Positions 16,231 through 25,058 are shown, counted from the first letter of the stretch. The stretch: DNA of 64,000 nt from Pseudonocardia cypriaca (GCF_006717045.1 NZ_VFPH01000001.1:558001-622000), one strand, 5' to 3'. Notes: generated from the letters alone by a model not told the origin. Made by a program: numbers and translations.

Positions 16231-17720
16231 TCGCCCGCGACCGCCGCACCGGCCGGCTCCCGGCGCAGGTGCAGCGGCTGCGCGAAGCACAGCACCGCGA
16301 CCAGCCCGGCCAGCAGCACGCCTGCGGGCAGGAGCAGCGACTGGCCCATCGCGGCCGCGAACGCCCCGTACTGGGCAGGGGGGAGCTGCGTGACGGCTGC
16401 CTCCGCGTGACCGGACGTCCCCGGCAGGAGCGCGGCCAGGCGTGCCTCCATCATCGCCGCGATGCACGCGCTGCCGAGTACCGCGCCGACCTGCCGGGTG
16501 GTGTTGTACACCCCAGCTCCGGCACCCGCGTGCCGCATGGGGAGGTTGCGGGTGGCGGTGCTCGCGATCGGCGCCCAGACGAACGCGCTCGCGACGCCGA
16601 TCAGGGTGAGGGGGAGCAGCAGCTGCCAGATCGCGGCTTCGGGCACGAGGACCGTCGCGAGCCAGAACAGCGCCACCGGGAAGCAGACCATCCCGATACC
16701 GGCGATGTGGCGCGGGTGGTGGCGGTCGGTCAGCCGCCCGACGACGGGGGCCAGCAACCCGGAGATCACGGCCATCGGGGCGAGGAGCAGGGCCGCCTGG
16801 GTGGGGGTGAGTCCGCGCACGCCCTGCGCGTACAGCATGAGCGGGAACGACATGGACGTGACCGTGAACCCGACCGTGGTGATCGCGGCGTTGGCCAGGC
16901 TGAAGTTGCGGTCGCGGAACAGCGCCAGCGACAGCAGCGGCTCGCCCCGGTTGCGCACCTGCCAGAACACGAACGCGGCGAGCACGACGAGCCCGGCGAT
17001 GATGAGCGACCACACCGAGATCGGCCCCGCGATCGTGCCCCAGTCGAAGGTCTGCCCCTCCTGGATGCCGAACACCAGCAGGAACATCCCCACGCCGCTC
17101 AAGGCCACGCCGAGCAGGTCGAACCGGTGGACGTGCGTGGGCAGGTCCGGCACGAGCCGCAGCGCGAGGGCCAGTGCGACCACGCCGACCGGCACGTTGA
17201 CGAAGAAGATCCACTCCCAGCCGAGTCCGTCGACCAGCACGCCGCCGAGGATCGGGCCCACGAGCGTGGCGATGCCGGCGACCGCGCCCCACAGGCTCAT
17301 CGCGCGACCGCGCTGGTCAGCCGGGAACGTGCGGGTGATGACCGCCATCGTCTGCGGCGTCATCAGCGACGCGCCCAGTCCCTGGACGATCCGCGCGACG
17401 ATCAGCTGCGCGACGGTCGCGGTGAGGCCGCACCACAGCGAGGCGAGCGTGAAGATCACGAGACCCGTGCTGTAGACCTGCTTCGGACCGAACCGGTCAC
17501 CGAGCCTGCCGGTGATCAGCAGCGGCACGGCGTAGGCGAGCAGGTAGGCGCTGGTGACCCAGACGACCGAGGCGACGTCCGCGCCGAGGTCCGCCATGAT
17601 CGCGGGCGTCGCCACCGACACGATGGTGGCGTCGACGAGGATCATGAAGAACCCGACGACGAGCGCCCACAGCGCGGGCCACGGACTCGTGCCGGTCACA
17701 GCATGTCCTCGCTGGGCCAT
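16227..17720 (-). CDS. MFS drug exporter, DHA2 (EmrB/QacA) type
   Basis: A 497-residue transporter with about 14 helices. Family motifs include the D in VGFFMILVDATIVSVATPAI, LITGRLGDRFGPKQVY (motif A) and GPILGGVLVDGLGWEWIFFVNVP (motif C). It overlaps the PadR gene: the ATG at 17720 has AAGGAG 5 nt upstream, while an in-frame GTG at 17699 would give a GTGA overlap. Expected function is proton-driven efflux of lipophilic compounds. The PadR regulator in the same operon most likely represses it until ligand binds. Confidence 0.92.
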   Translation of the reverse strand: MAQRGHAVTGTSPWPALWALVVGFFMILVDATIVSVATPAIMADLGADVASVVWVTSAYLLAYAVPLLITGRLGDRFGPKQVYSTGLVIFTLASLWCGLTATVAQLIVARIVQGLGASLMTPQTMAVITRTFPADQRGRAMSLWGAVAGIATLVGPILGGVLVDGLGWEWIFFVNVPVGVVALALALRLVPDLPTHVHRFDLLGVALSGVGMFLLVFGIQEGQTFDWGTIAGPISVWSLIIAGLVVLAAFVFWQVRNRGEPLLSLALFRDRNFSLANAAITTVGFTVTSMSFPLMLYAQGVRGLTPTQAALLLAPMAVISGLLAPVVGRLTDRHHPRHIAGIGMVCFPVALFWLATVLVPEAAIWQLLLPLTLIGVASAFVWAPIASTATRNLPMRHAGAGAGVYNTTRQVGAVLGSACIAAMMEARLAALLPGTSGHAEAAVTQLPPAQYGAFAAAMGQSLLLPAGVLLAGLVAVLCFAQPLHLRREPAGAAVAGD

Positions 17721-18283
17721 CGCAGCTCCTTGCGTTCGAGCCGACCGATGAGGTCGGTGAGCCAGTTCAGCTCCGTGGTGAGCTGTTCCTGGAGGTACCG
17801 GGGGGCGAGCAGGTAGGCCTCCTCGACCTGCCGGTCGACGGCGGCTTGCAGCAGCGCGGCGCTCTCGGCGAGCAGGCCCTCGATCCGGCGGCTGCGCGCG
17901 CTCAGCAGCTCGATCACCTCGCGCCGGGGGAGCGTGTGCGCCTCGCCGAGCGCGACCGGGAACTGCGGGTACTCGTTCACGGGGATCGCCAGCAGCGTGC
18001 GGACCCGCTCCGCGAGAGCCTCCCGGCCGTCGTCGGTGATCCGGTACGTGGTCCGCTCCGGCCGGCCGCCGTCGCGTTCGGTGCCGGTCGCCGCCACCAG
18101 GCCGATCTCGGCCATCCGGTCGACCGTGTGGTACAGCGAGCCGGGCCGGATCTTCACCCGCCGGTCCTCGTGCCGCTCGAGCAGTAGCCGGTACATCTCG
18201 TACGGATGCATGGGGCGTTCGACGAGCAAGGCCAGCACGGAGATGCCGAGGGGGGTCAAGCTCGCCGCCACCGACTCCTCCAC
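17696..18283 (-). CDS. PadR-family transcriptional regulator
   Basis: About 195 residues. The N-terminal winged helix shows the PadR pattern LTPLGISVLALLVERPMHPYEMYRLLLER, then KIRPGSLYHTVDRMAEIGLV and RTTYRITDDGREAL. The C-terminal half is helical, a PadR subfamily-2 dimerisation domain. The GTG at 18283 is used; a GTG at 18271 has the better GGAGGA site and may be the true start. It lies directly upstream of, and overlaps, the MFS exporter and is probably autoregulatory. Confidence 0.9.
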   Translation of the reverse strand: MEESVAASLTPLGISVLALLVERPMHPYEMYRLLLERHEDRRVKIRPGSLYHTVDRMAEIGLVAATGTERDGGRPERTTYRITDDGREALAERVRTLLAIPVNEYPQFPVALGEAHTLPRREVIELLSARSRRIEGLLAESAALLQAAVDRQVEEAYLLAPRYLQEQLTTELNWLTDLIGRLERKELRWPSEDML

Positions 18284-18287
18284 ACTG

Positions 18288-18318
18288 CTCCGCGCCGATT
18301 ACTCCGCGCCGAATATTA
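18288..18318 (-). promoter_or_regulatory. padR-MFS promoter with direct repeats
   Basis: TAATAT on the minus strand (18313-18318) is a good -10. Immediately downstream the 11-mer TCGGCGCGGAG occurs twice in direct orientation (18302-18312 and 18288-18298), within the transcribed leader or overlapping the start. This is a plausible repressor site, although PadR operators are usually inverted ATGT/ACAT repeats. Confidence 0.45.
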
Positions 18319-18377
18319 CGAGCGGAGCTGTCGTGGGGCAACCTGCTGTGACGCCCGGCATCCGAGCCGGCGACCTG

Positions 18378-19853
18378 CTACACGTCCGGGGTGATCACTG
18401 CGGGAGGGAACCAACGATCGTCGGTGAAGGCGCCGGTGTCGTCGATCAGGAACGGCGCCCTGCGGTGCTCCCGGTCCTGGCCGCCCGCGCCCATCCCGGC
18501 TGTGAGCGGTGGGTACAGGCCGGGTGCCTGGGTGGCACCGGGGCGTGGAGCGCCCGCCCTAGTGGCCGGTTCGGCGGCGCCCGCCGGGGGCCGTTCGCCG
18601 AACGGGGTCGATCTGACCGGTGCTTCCGGAACGGGCCGCGCACCGGGCCCGCCCGCGTTGCTCTGGACGACGTCCCGCCAGCCGGGCGTCGGCCTGGGGA
18701 GCGGGTTGAGACCGCCGGCGACCCCGCCGGGTCGGGGCGCCACGGGCGCGGCGGGCGTACCGGGTGTCGGAGGAAACGCCGGCAGCGGCGACGGCGGCAG
18801 GCCCGTTCCCGGGACGGCCGGAAGTGGCGGTGCGGCAGGGATGCCGGGGCGATTGGTGCCGGGCGCGGGAAAGGGTGCGGATTGCGTCGCGGGGGGCGTT
18901 GCGGGCGGGGTGCTGGCGCCGTTCGTTCCGGGCGCGGGAAGCGGCGGCGCCTGCGCGGGCGGCACCGGCGGTACGGCGCTGGGAGCTGGGCCGGCCGGTA
19001 CCGCGCCGGGAGCCGCGTTGGGCCCGCCCGGCGGCAATGCGGTGGGTGCGCCCGGTGGTATCGCGGCGGGTGGGACCGGCACCTCCCCGACCGGGGGCGG
19101 TGGGGCGCCCGGGACCCCCGCCGGGCCCGCCGGCGCGACTCCGGCCGGCCCCACCGGCACGGGAGCGCCGGGCAGGGGCGTGGTGAGGCCTGGCCCGCCA
19201 GGCGGCGGAGCCGAAGGCTCGATGTCCACGGTGATCTGCGGTGGGGGTGTCATCTCCTGCAGCCGGGGAATGTTCTCGCCGCGGGACCGCGCCTCGTACT
19301 GCGCCATCAGCTCCCGCGCCCGCTGGGCGTCGTTCTCGGCCTGTTCCTCGAGCGCGCGCAGATCGGAGAACCCGTCGAGGACGTTCCCGAAGACGTAGCC
19401 GGGATCCGTCCAGAACCTGTCCCGTTCGGCACTGAGCGCCTGTGTCCTCGGCTCGGGCATCTGCTGCCGCACGTGGAGGGCCTCGTGCGACTGGTCGAGC
19501 AGCGTCTGCCCGATGCTGCGCGCACCGGCGGCGCCGTCGATGGCCCACTGACCCAGCGCCGATACCGCACCGCGCGTGGCGTTCGCCGCCGCCCCCTCCC
19601 AGTCCGCGGCCGTGCCCGACACCACGGCAGACAACCGCTCCTCGATGCTCTGGATCAGCAACTGGGTCTTCATCCACGCGAACGACGCGGCCTCCGACGC
19701 CGCCACCGGGTCGCCCTGCTGGACCATCGCCCAGATCTCATCGTGGGACACGCCTGCCCACCGCGTACCGCCATCTCCGGCGATCACCCGGCCCGCGTCC
19801 GCCGCCCTGTCGACGCCTCCCGGACCCGGACCGATGATGCCGGGCATCGGCAT
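18378..19853 (-). CDS. PPE-like, Pro-rich type VII secretion-associated protein
   Basis: A 491-residue protein. Residues about 30-190 are helical and resemble the PPE/WXG superfamily: HDEIWAMVQQGDP, then SIEERLSAVVSGTAADWEGAAANATRGAV holding a W-x-G turn (DWEG), then further helices. Residues about 215-440 are an extended Pro/Gly/Ala-rich region. The C-terminus (LIDDTGAFTDDRWFPPAVI) is a compact acidic/aromatic tail seen in such proteins. The helical part likely pairs with the small protein encoded just upstream. No ESX ATPase or membrane component lies in the window, so secretion is inferred. Confidence 0.7.
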   Translation of the reverse strand: MPMPGIIGPGPGGVDRAADAGRVIAGDGGTRWAGVSHDEIWAMVQQGDPVAASEAASFAWMKTQLLIQSIEERLSAVVSGTAADWEGAAANATRGAVSALGQWAIDGAAGARSIGQTLLDQSHEALHVRQQMPEPRTQALSAERDRFWTDPGYVFGNVLDGFSDLRALEEQAENDAQRARELMAQYEARSRGENIPRLQEMTPPPQITVDIEPSAPPPGGPGLTTPLPGAPVPVGPAGVAPAGPAGVPGAPPPPVGEVPVPPAAIPPGAPTALPPGGPNAAPGAVPAGPAPSAVPPVPPAQAPPLPAPGTNGASTPPATPPATQSAPFPAPGTNRPGIPAAPPLPAVPGTGLPPSPLPAFPPTPGTPAAPVAPRPGGVAGGLNPLPRPTPGWRDVVQSNAGGPGARPVPEAPVRSTPFGERPPAGAAEPATRAGAPRPGATQAPGLYPPLTAGMGAGGQDREHRRAPFLIDDTGAFTDDRWFPPAVITPDV

Positions 19854-19916
19854 TCCCCCTCTTGTGTTGCGGCGTCCGCTGCTACCGAGCCACTTCGATC
19901 CGCCGGCCTGAGCAGG

Positions 19917-20240
19917 TCACTCCACCCGTCTCGGAAGTCTCGCGTTCGCGGCTTCGGCTGCGAGATAGGCCTGCTCCATCTGCGCGAACTGGTCGCGAAT
20001 CGCTTTAAGTTCAATCCCGTACCTGCGCATTGCTTGGTAGGTGCCGAGATCTGACTTCATGACCATGCTGTTGTAGCGGGCGACGACCTCGTTACTCACG
20101 TTGTCTCCGAGCCACGGAGTTCGGATGAATCCTGCGTTGAGCAGGTGGTCGAGCTGCGGCTCCAGCTCATCGAGGGCCTTGTCGTATGCTTCGCGGGCAG
20201 CCGTCAGTCGGTGCGGGTCCACCCGCAGCATGTCGGGCAC
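19917..20240 (-). CDS. Small helical ESX-type partner protein
   Basis: About 107 residues, almost all helical: MLRVDPHRLTAAREAYDKALDELE, then LNAGFIRTPWLGDNVSNEVVARYN, where PWLGD provides a W-x-G-like turn, then two more helices. The GTG at 20240 is preferred since AGGAGGG lies 9-10 nt upstream; an ATG at 20231 is also in frame. It precedes the PPE-like gene by 63 nt and follows a DUF3558 lipoprotein gene, a grouping familiar in Pseudonocardiaceae. No function has been established. Confidence 0.6.
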   Translation of the reverse strand: MPDMLRVDPHRLTAAREAYDKALDELEPQLDHLLNAGFIRTPWLGDNVSNEVVARYNSMVMKSDLGTYQAMRRYGIELKAIRDQFAQMEQAYLAAEAANARLPRRVE

Positions 20241-20262
20241 TTTGCCTTTCCCTCCTGAGTTG

Positions 20263-20292
20263 GCGAGCACGAAGCTACAGCGGCGTGCTCGC
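20263..20292. other. Stem-loop in the leader of the ESX-type gene
   Basis: Perfect 9-nt arms GCGAGCACG (20263-20271) and CGTGCTCGC (20284-20292) enclose a 12-nt loop, 23 nt before the small partner gene. It could end transcription of the DUF3558 gene or act in the leader. Confidence 0.4.
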
Positions 20293-20340
20293 GAAAGAGG
20301 GTGATTGGCAGAAGATGGTTTGCGATCGTGAACGCTTTGG

Positions 20341-20928
20341 TCAGTGTTGGCTGAGCAGGGTGTCCATCACGAGGTCCGCGGCCCGCTCCGCGTCGCGACA
20401 GAGTTGGTCCTCGGGGATCGGCGGATCCGCCCCGGCAGATCTCGCCTGAACGTCGAGCAGTTGCCCAGGCGCGACGTCCAGCAGCACCTTGCATCCGTCA
20501 TCGAGGACCTGGGATCTCGCCACCAGCGCTGGGAACTCGGCTATCTCGGCGGGGCGAAGCTCGCCGGCGGCCTGGCCCGATGTCCAGAACTCGATACCCG
20601 CCGTCGTCACCGTGCTGATGCTGATCGAGATCGCGGGTTCGTTGCCCCTGATCGAGCACCATGACACTTCGCCGGGGTAGAGCAGCGAGGGCTCCCTCCG
20701 GGGCTGCGGCGGGCGGTCAAGCCGCAGCCCCACCCGCTGCTCCGGGGTCAGAAGGCTGCACGGGTCGACGCCGTCGATCGGGATGTCCCGAGGACGCGGT
20801 GGCAGGGAGACGGTGGTGGGGGAGGCCTGCGGCGTGGTCGGCGGGTCGGCGGGGGAGGCTTGGCCGCCTGTCGAGCAGCCGGCGAGCAACACGATCAGGA
20901 CCCCGAGCAACGCTCGCCGCACCCCCAC
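20341..20928 (-). CDS. DUF3558-family lipoprotein
   Basis: About 195 residues. A signal peptide ends in the lipobox LLAGC (Cys near residue 17), then a Pro/Thr-rich linker. The DUF3558 domain has paired cysteines: DPCSLLTPEQRVGL, VSWCSIRG, DDGCKVLLDV and DQLCRDAERAADLVMDTL. The GTG at 20928 is used because a TACAGT -10 lies 8 nt upstream; nearby in-frame starts cannot be excluded. DUF3558 lipoproteins are numerous in Pseudonocardiaceae, often beside ESX-like genes, as here. Role unknown. Confidence 0.82.
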   Translation of the reverse strand: MGVRRALLGVLIVLLAGCSTGGQASPADPPTTPQASPTTVSLPPRPRDIPIDGVDPCSLLTPEQRVGLRLDRPPQPRREPSLLYPGEVSWCSIRGNEPAISISISTVTTAGIEFWTSGQAAGELRPAEIAEFPALVARSQVLDDGCKVLLDVAPGQLLDVQARSAGADPPIPEDQLCRDAERAADLVMDTLLSQH

Positions 20929-20987
20929 GGCGACAGACTGTAGTGGCTTGGTCGGGCTCGGAGTGGGTGGAAGGTCGAACTCGGATC

Positions 20988-21533
20988 TCAGCGGAGCCGG
21001 TCGAGATCCAGCCGCACGGGGAAGGGGTCGTCGACGTAGCCGAACTCGCCGGCGAGGTGGCACGCCGTTATGGCCGGACGGTCGTCGATGTCGATGATCC
21101 AGTAATGCGGAATGCCAGCGTCGGCGTACTCGTCATGCTTGATCATTCGGTCGGTCCGTTGCGATCCGTCCGACACGATCTCGACTGCCAGTACGACCTC
21201 CTCCGCCCGGAGGAGCCCGCCGCCGCGGTGGCTCCGCTCGAAGCCGGAGCGCGTGACGACCACGAGGTCGGGGATGCGGACGAAGCCGGGCCGCGTGGCG
21301 GGAACGAGCTCGAGATCGACGTCGACGGTCGGCAGGAGGCGGAACTCGTCCGGCACCTGCGGGTCGAGCAGAACCTGGAGCCGGTGCTGGCAGAACTGGT
21401 GCCTGGGCGCCGGGCTGGGCGATATCACGACCTTCCCCTCCTGGAGCTCGTACCGCCCGTCGGTCGCCTCGGGCAGCGCGGCGAACTCGGCAGCCGTCAG
21501 CAGCTGCGGCCGCTGGAAGGGGAGTGCCGGCAT
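20988..21533 (-). CDS. Uma2-family (DUF820) PD-(D/E)xK-like protein
   Basis: A 181-residue protein with the Uma2 layout: LTAAEFAALPEATDGRYELQEGKVV, HRLQVLLDPQVPDEFRLLPTVDV, IPDLVVVT, then VVLAVEIVSDGSQRTDRMIKHDEYADAGIPHYWIID. The I-P-D and E-I-x-S-x-x-S...K elements correspond to the restriction-endonuclease-like active site. These genes are very abundant in cyanobacteria and actinobacteria; their biological role is uncertain and a nuclease function is presumed only from the fold. No associated methylase or toxin-like gene is next to it. Confidence 0.88.
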   Translation of the reverse strand: MPALPFQRPQLLTAAEFAALPEATDGRYELQEGKVVISPSPAPRHQFCQHRLQVLLDPQVPDEFRLLPTVDVDLELVPATRPGFVRIPDLVVVTRSGFERSHRGGGLLRAEEVVLAVEIVSDGSQRTDRMIKHDEYADAGIPHYWIIDIDDRPAITACHLAGEFGYVDDPFPVRLDLDRLR

Positions 21534-21580
21534 GCCGATCAGTGTGGCAAGCGGCACCGACGGTTCGGGCCGGAACGCGG

Positions 21581-22645
21581 CTACGCCGCGGCCGGCTCCC
21601 TCAGGAGCGCGACCACATCGCGCGCCGCCGCCTGCCCGGCCCGGTTCGCCCCGATCGTGCTGGCGCTGGGTCCGTACCCGACGAGGTGGATCCGCGGGTC
21701 GGCGGCCACTCGGGTGCCGTCGACGGCGATGCCGCCGCCGGGTCCGCGCAGCCGCAGCGGGGCGAGGTGGCCGAGTGCGGCGCGCCAGCCGGTGGCCCAG
21801 AGGATCACGTCGGCGGCCACCGACGTGCCGTCGGCCCAGACCACGCCGTCGGGGGTGATCCGTTCGAACATCGGCAGCCGGTCCAGCACACCCGCGGCCT
21901 GCGCCGCCCGCACCTCCGGTGTGAGTGCGAGGCCGGTGACGCTCACGACGCTCTGCGGCGGCAGGCCGGCCCGCACCCGCTCCTCGACGCGGGCCACGAC
22001 GGCGCGGCCGTACTCCTCGCCGAACGGCTCGTCGTGGAACTCCGGGGGGCGGCGGGTGACCCACGTCGTGCCCGCCGCCACCGTGGCGATCTCCATCAGC
22101 AGCTGAACGGCGGACGATCCCCCGCCCACGACGACCACCCGCCTGCCCGCGAACTCCTCCGGCCCGTTGTAGTCGACGGTGTGCAGCTGCCGGCCGCGGA
22201 ACGTCTCGGCGCCGGGGTAGCGCGGGCGGAACGGGCGCGTCCACGTGCCGGTGGCGTTGATCAGGGCGCGGGTGGTCCAGGTGCCCGCGTCCGTCTCGAC
22301 ATGGAGGTCCGGCCCGGTCGAACGGACCGTGCTCACCCGCACCGGGCGGCGGACCTGCAGGTCGAACACGCGCTCGTACGCGTCGAAGTAGGCGGGCACG
22401 ATCTCGGCGGCGGGCCGCGTCCGGTCGGCCGGTTCGAACGGAAGCCCGGGCAGGCTCGCGATGCGGTGCGCGCGGTCGACGCGCAGCGTGGGCCAGCGGT
22501 GGCGCCACGCCCCGCCGGGTCCGTCCTCGCCGTCGAGCACGACGAAGCCCGAGCCGGGAGCGAGCCCGGCCCTGCGCAGCCCGTACGCGGCCGAGAGCCC
22601 GGCCTGACCGGCCCCGATGACAACGACATCACTCCGCACGCCCAC
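21581..22645 (-). CDS. FAD-dependent monooxygenase (CzcO/FMO-like)
   Basis: A 354-residue flavoprotein. The FAD-binding GAGQAGLSAAYGL lies at residues 11-23, followed by GPGGAWRHRWPTLRVDRAHR. The NAD(P)H-binding VVVVGGGSSAVQLLMEIA lies near residue 168, and the ATGWR motif near residue 283. This is the flavin-containing monooxygenase/CzcO-like group, which oxygenates small organic substrates or reduces unknown ones. GTG starts at 22645 and 22639 are both possible. It diverges from the small tubby-like gene. The substrate is not evident. Confidence 0.87.
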   Translation of the reverse strand: MGVRSDVVVIGAGQAGLSAAYGLRRAGLAPGSGFVVLDGEDGPGGAWRHRWPTLRVDRAHRIASLPGLPFEPADRTRPAAEIVPAYFDAYERVFDLQVRRPVRVSTVRSTGPDLHVETDAGTWTTRALINATGTWTRPFRPRYPGAETFRGRQLHTVDYNGPEEFAGRRVVVVGGGSSAVQLLMEIATVAAGTTWVTRRPPEFHDEPFGEEYGRAVVARVEERVRAGLPPQSVVSVTGLALTPEVRAAQAAGVLDRLPMFERITPDGVVWADGTSVAADVILWATGWRAALGHLAPLRLRGPGGGIAVDGTRVAADPRIHLVGYGPSASTIGANRAGQAAARDVVALLREPAAA

Positions 22646-22727
22646 CCCAACGCGGCCGGGTCGCCGAGAAGTCCCTCAGCCCTCGGAGGGCTGGCGGATC
22701 ACGGCGGGGGATGGTGGGGTTGGCGGC

Positions 22728-23168
22728 GTGCTGCGCGCGTCCCGGGCCGGGCTGATGAGCACCCGCTACGAAATCACCCGGGACGACAAGGCGATCTGCA
22801 CGTGGAAGCCGTCGGCGTTCATCGGCGGCGGGAGCTTCGAGCTCGGCGGGCACCGCTACGACGTGGCGCGCGGCGGCTGGACCGGACGGCGCTACCGGCT
22901 GCGCGACGAGTCCGGGCGGCTCGTCGCGCTCGCCGATGGCGTCGGCCGGCTGACCTGGACGTTGGAGACCGGCGGCGAGGTGCACGCGTTCGAGCGGCCC
23001 TCGCCGTGGCGGCGTGACCAGGTGCTCGTGCGCGACGGCGAGCCCGCGGGCGCGGTCCGGCGTACGAGCGCCTGGTTCGGCGAGGCCGAGGCGGAGCTGC
23101 CGGGCCTGCCGCTGGAGGTGCAGGTCTTCGTCCTGGTCAGTCTCCTGGCCGTGTGGGACGAGGACTGA
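22728..23168 (+). CDS. Uncharacterised small protein, possible tubby/LURP-one-like fold
   Basis: About 146 residues. The body alternates beta-strand-like stretches: STRYEITRDDKAICTWKPSAF, GGSFELGGHRYDVARGG, RYRLRDESGRLVALADG, TWTLETGGEVHAFERPS, followed by a final hydrophobic helix (LEVQVFVLVSLLAVWDED). That pattern, a 12-strand barrel around a C-terminal helix, recalls LURP-one/tubby-like proteins, but this is a weak fold guess. GTG 22728 and ATG 22755 are both plausible starts. Confidence 0.6.
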   Translation: MLRASRAGLMSTRYEITRDDKAICTWKPSAFIGGGSFELGGHRYDVARGGWTGRRYRLRDESGRLVALADGVGRLTWTLETGGEVHAFERPSPWRRDQVLVRDGEPAGAVRRTSAWFGEAEAELPGLPLEVQVFVLVSLLAVWDED

Positions 23169-23212
23169 GACATTTGCCTCCGCTCCGCTCCGGCGTGCTC
23201 GCGGGCCCTTGA

Positions 23213-23286
23213 GGCGCCGTCCTGCTCCTCCGGTGCTCGGTCGCTCGTTCCTCGCTCCCTGCGCGCCTCCCCCGCAGGACGGCGCC
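23213..23286. repeat. Inverted repeat with 13-nt perfect arms
   Basis: GGCGCCGTCCTGC (23213-23225) and its exact complement (23274-23286) are 48 nt apart, between the convergent tubby-like and glpD genes. The spacer is pyrimidine-rich, and flanking GCTCGCGGGCC / GGCCCGCTCGC segments extend the pairing imperfectly. It resembles a degenerate intergenic palindrome and may terminate both genes. Confidence 0.5.
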
Positions 23287-23311
23287 GGCCCGCTCGCTCG
23301 AGGGTGAGGCG

Positions 23312-25021
23312 TTACACGACTGGCACGACCTCGGGTGCGCCCATGCGGGCGGCGTCGGCGGTCTCGTCGTCGGGCATCTTCTGGCTCTCCCGCTCGGCCT
23401 CGACCCGCTTGCGGTAGTGCTCGACCTCGCGCTCGACCTGCTCGTCGCTCCAGCCGAGTACGGGCGCGACGAGCCGCGCCACCTCCTCGACCACCCCCAT
23501 GCCCCGGTCGAAGGTCTCGATCGAGATGCGGGTGCGGCGGGCGAGGAAGTCGTCGAGGTGCCGGGCGCCCTCGTGCGAGGCGGCGTAGACGATCTCGGCG
23601 CGCAGGTAGTCGGGCGCGCCGGCGAGGGGCTCGCCGAGGCTCGGGTCGCCCGCCACGAGCTCCAGCACCTCGTGGATCAGTGATCCGTAGCGCCCCAACA
23701 GGTGCAGGATGCGCGCCTCGTGCACCCCGTACTGCTGGCCGAGCAGCGGGGCCGCGTTCTTCAGCGCCTCGAAGCCTTCTGCGCCGAGCAGCGGGACCTT
23801 CTCGGTGACGGACCGTGGCACCTTGATGTGCAGCCCGTGCACCGCGGCGTCGACGGCGTCCTTGGCCATCACGCGGTAGGTCGTGTACTTCCCGCCCGCG
23901 ACGACCACCAGCCCCGGCACCGTGTGCGCCACGGCGTGCTCCCGGGACAGCTTGGACGTCGACTCCGACTCGCCCGAGAGCAGCGGCCGTAGCCCCGCGT
24001 AGACGCCCTCGACGTCCTCGTGGGTGAGCGGCTGCTCCAGCACGGCGTTGACGTGGTCGAGCAGGTACTCGATGTCGGCCGCGCTCGCCGCGGGGTGGGC
24101 GAGGCCCAGCTTCCAGTCGGTGTCGGTGGTGCCGATGATCCAGTGCCGGCCCCACGGGATGACGAAGAGCACGGACTTCTCGGTGCGCAGGATCAGCCCC
24201 GAGTCGCCGCGGATCCGATCGCGCGGGACGACGAGGTGGATGCCCTTGCTCGCCCGGACGTGGAACTGGCCGCGCTCGCCGACCAGGCCCTGCGTCTCGT
24301 CGGTCCACACCCCGGTCGCGTTGATCACCTGCCGGGCCCGCACCCGCAGCGTGCGCCCGGACTCCAGGTCGTGCACCTCGGCGCCGGTGACCCGCTCGCC
24401 CTCGCGCAGCAGCCCGACCACCCTGGCCCGGGAGGCGACGTGCGCGCCGTACGCCGCGGCCGTGCGGGCGACGAACATGGTGTGCCGTGCGTCGTCGACC
24501 TGCGCGTCGAAGTAGAGCAGTGCCCCGACGAGGGCGTCCTTGCGCAGCGACGGCACGATCTTGCGCGCGCCGCGGCGGGTGAGGTGGCGGTGTGCCGGCA
24601 CGCCGCGGGAGCGGCCGGACAGCAGACTGAGGGTGTCGTACAGCGCGACGCCGGTTCCCGCGTAGAGCCGCTCCCACCCGCGGTGGGTGAGCGGGTAGAG
24701 GAACGGCACGGGCTTCACGAGGTGTGGCGCGAGCGTCTGGATGAGCAGCCCGCGCTCCTGCAGCGCCTCGGAGACGAGCCGGAAGTCCAGCATCTCCAGG
24801 TAGCGCAGGCCGCCGTGGATCAGCTTGCTGGACCGGCTCGAGGTGCCCGAGGCGAAGTCACGCGCCTCGACGAGCCCGACGGACAGGCCGCGGGTGGCGG
24901 CGTCGAGGGCGGCACCGCTGCCCACGACGCCGCCCCCGACGACCAGCACGTCGAGTTCGGTCGAGCTCATGGCCTCCAGGGCTTCCTCGCGGGCCTGCGG
25001 GGAGAGCGCGACCGATCTCAT
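23312..25021 (-). CDS. glpD: Glycerol-3-phosphate dehydrogenase (FAD, GlpD type)
   Basis: A 569-residue enzyme that oxidises glycerol 3-phosphate to dihydroxyacetone phosphate and passes electrons to the respiratory quinone pool from the membrane face. The FAD motif VVGGGVVGSGAALDAATRGLSVGLVE starts near residue 27, followed by the family signature GTSSRSSKLIHGGLRYLE. VINATGVWTD and GGKYTTYRVMAKDAVD are also diagnostic. The C-terminal DAO_C domain is complete. It is the third gene of glpF-glpK-glpD, 37 nt after glpK. Confidence 0.96.
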   Translation of the reverse strand: MRSVALSPQAREEALEAMSSTELDVLVVGGGVVGSGAALDAATRGLSVGLVEARDFASGTSSRSSKLIHGGLRYLEMLDFRLVSEALQERGLLIQTLAPHLVKPVPFLYPLTHRGWERLYAGTGVALYDTLSLLSGRSRGVPAHRHLTRRGARKIVPSLRKDALVGALLYFDAQVDDARHTMFVARTAAAYGAHVASRARVVGLLREGERVTGAEVHDLESGRTLRVRARQVINATGVWTDETQGLVGERGQFHVRASKGIHLVVPRDRIRGDSGLILRTEKSVLFVIPWGRHWIIGTTDTDWKLGLAHPAASAADIEYLLDHVNAVLEQPLTHEDVEGVYAGLRPLLSGESESTSKLSREHAVAHTVPGLVVVAGGKYTTYRVMAKDAVDAAVHGLHIKVPRSVTEKVPLLGAEGFEALKNAAPLLGQQYGVHEARILHLLGRYGSLIHEVLELVAGDPSLGEPLAGAPDYLRAEIVYAASHEGARHLDDFLARRTRISIETFDRGMGVVEEVARLVAPVLGWSDEQVEREVEHYRKRVEAERESQKMPDDETADAARMGAPEVVPVV

Positions 25022-25058
25022 GGTGGTGGTTCCCTTCCTCGTTGCGTCGCTCGAAGAA

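Noticed and set aside
18378..20240. Complete type VII secretion locus
   Set aside because: EccB, EccC, EccD, EccE and mycosin genes are absent from the window.
20988..21533. Uma2 gene as part of a defence island
   Set aside because: No methylase, helicase, toxin-antitoxin or other defence gene accompanies it.
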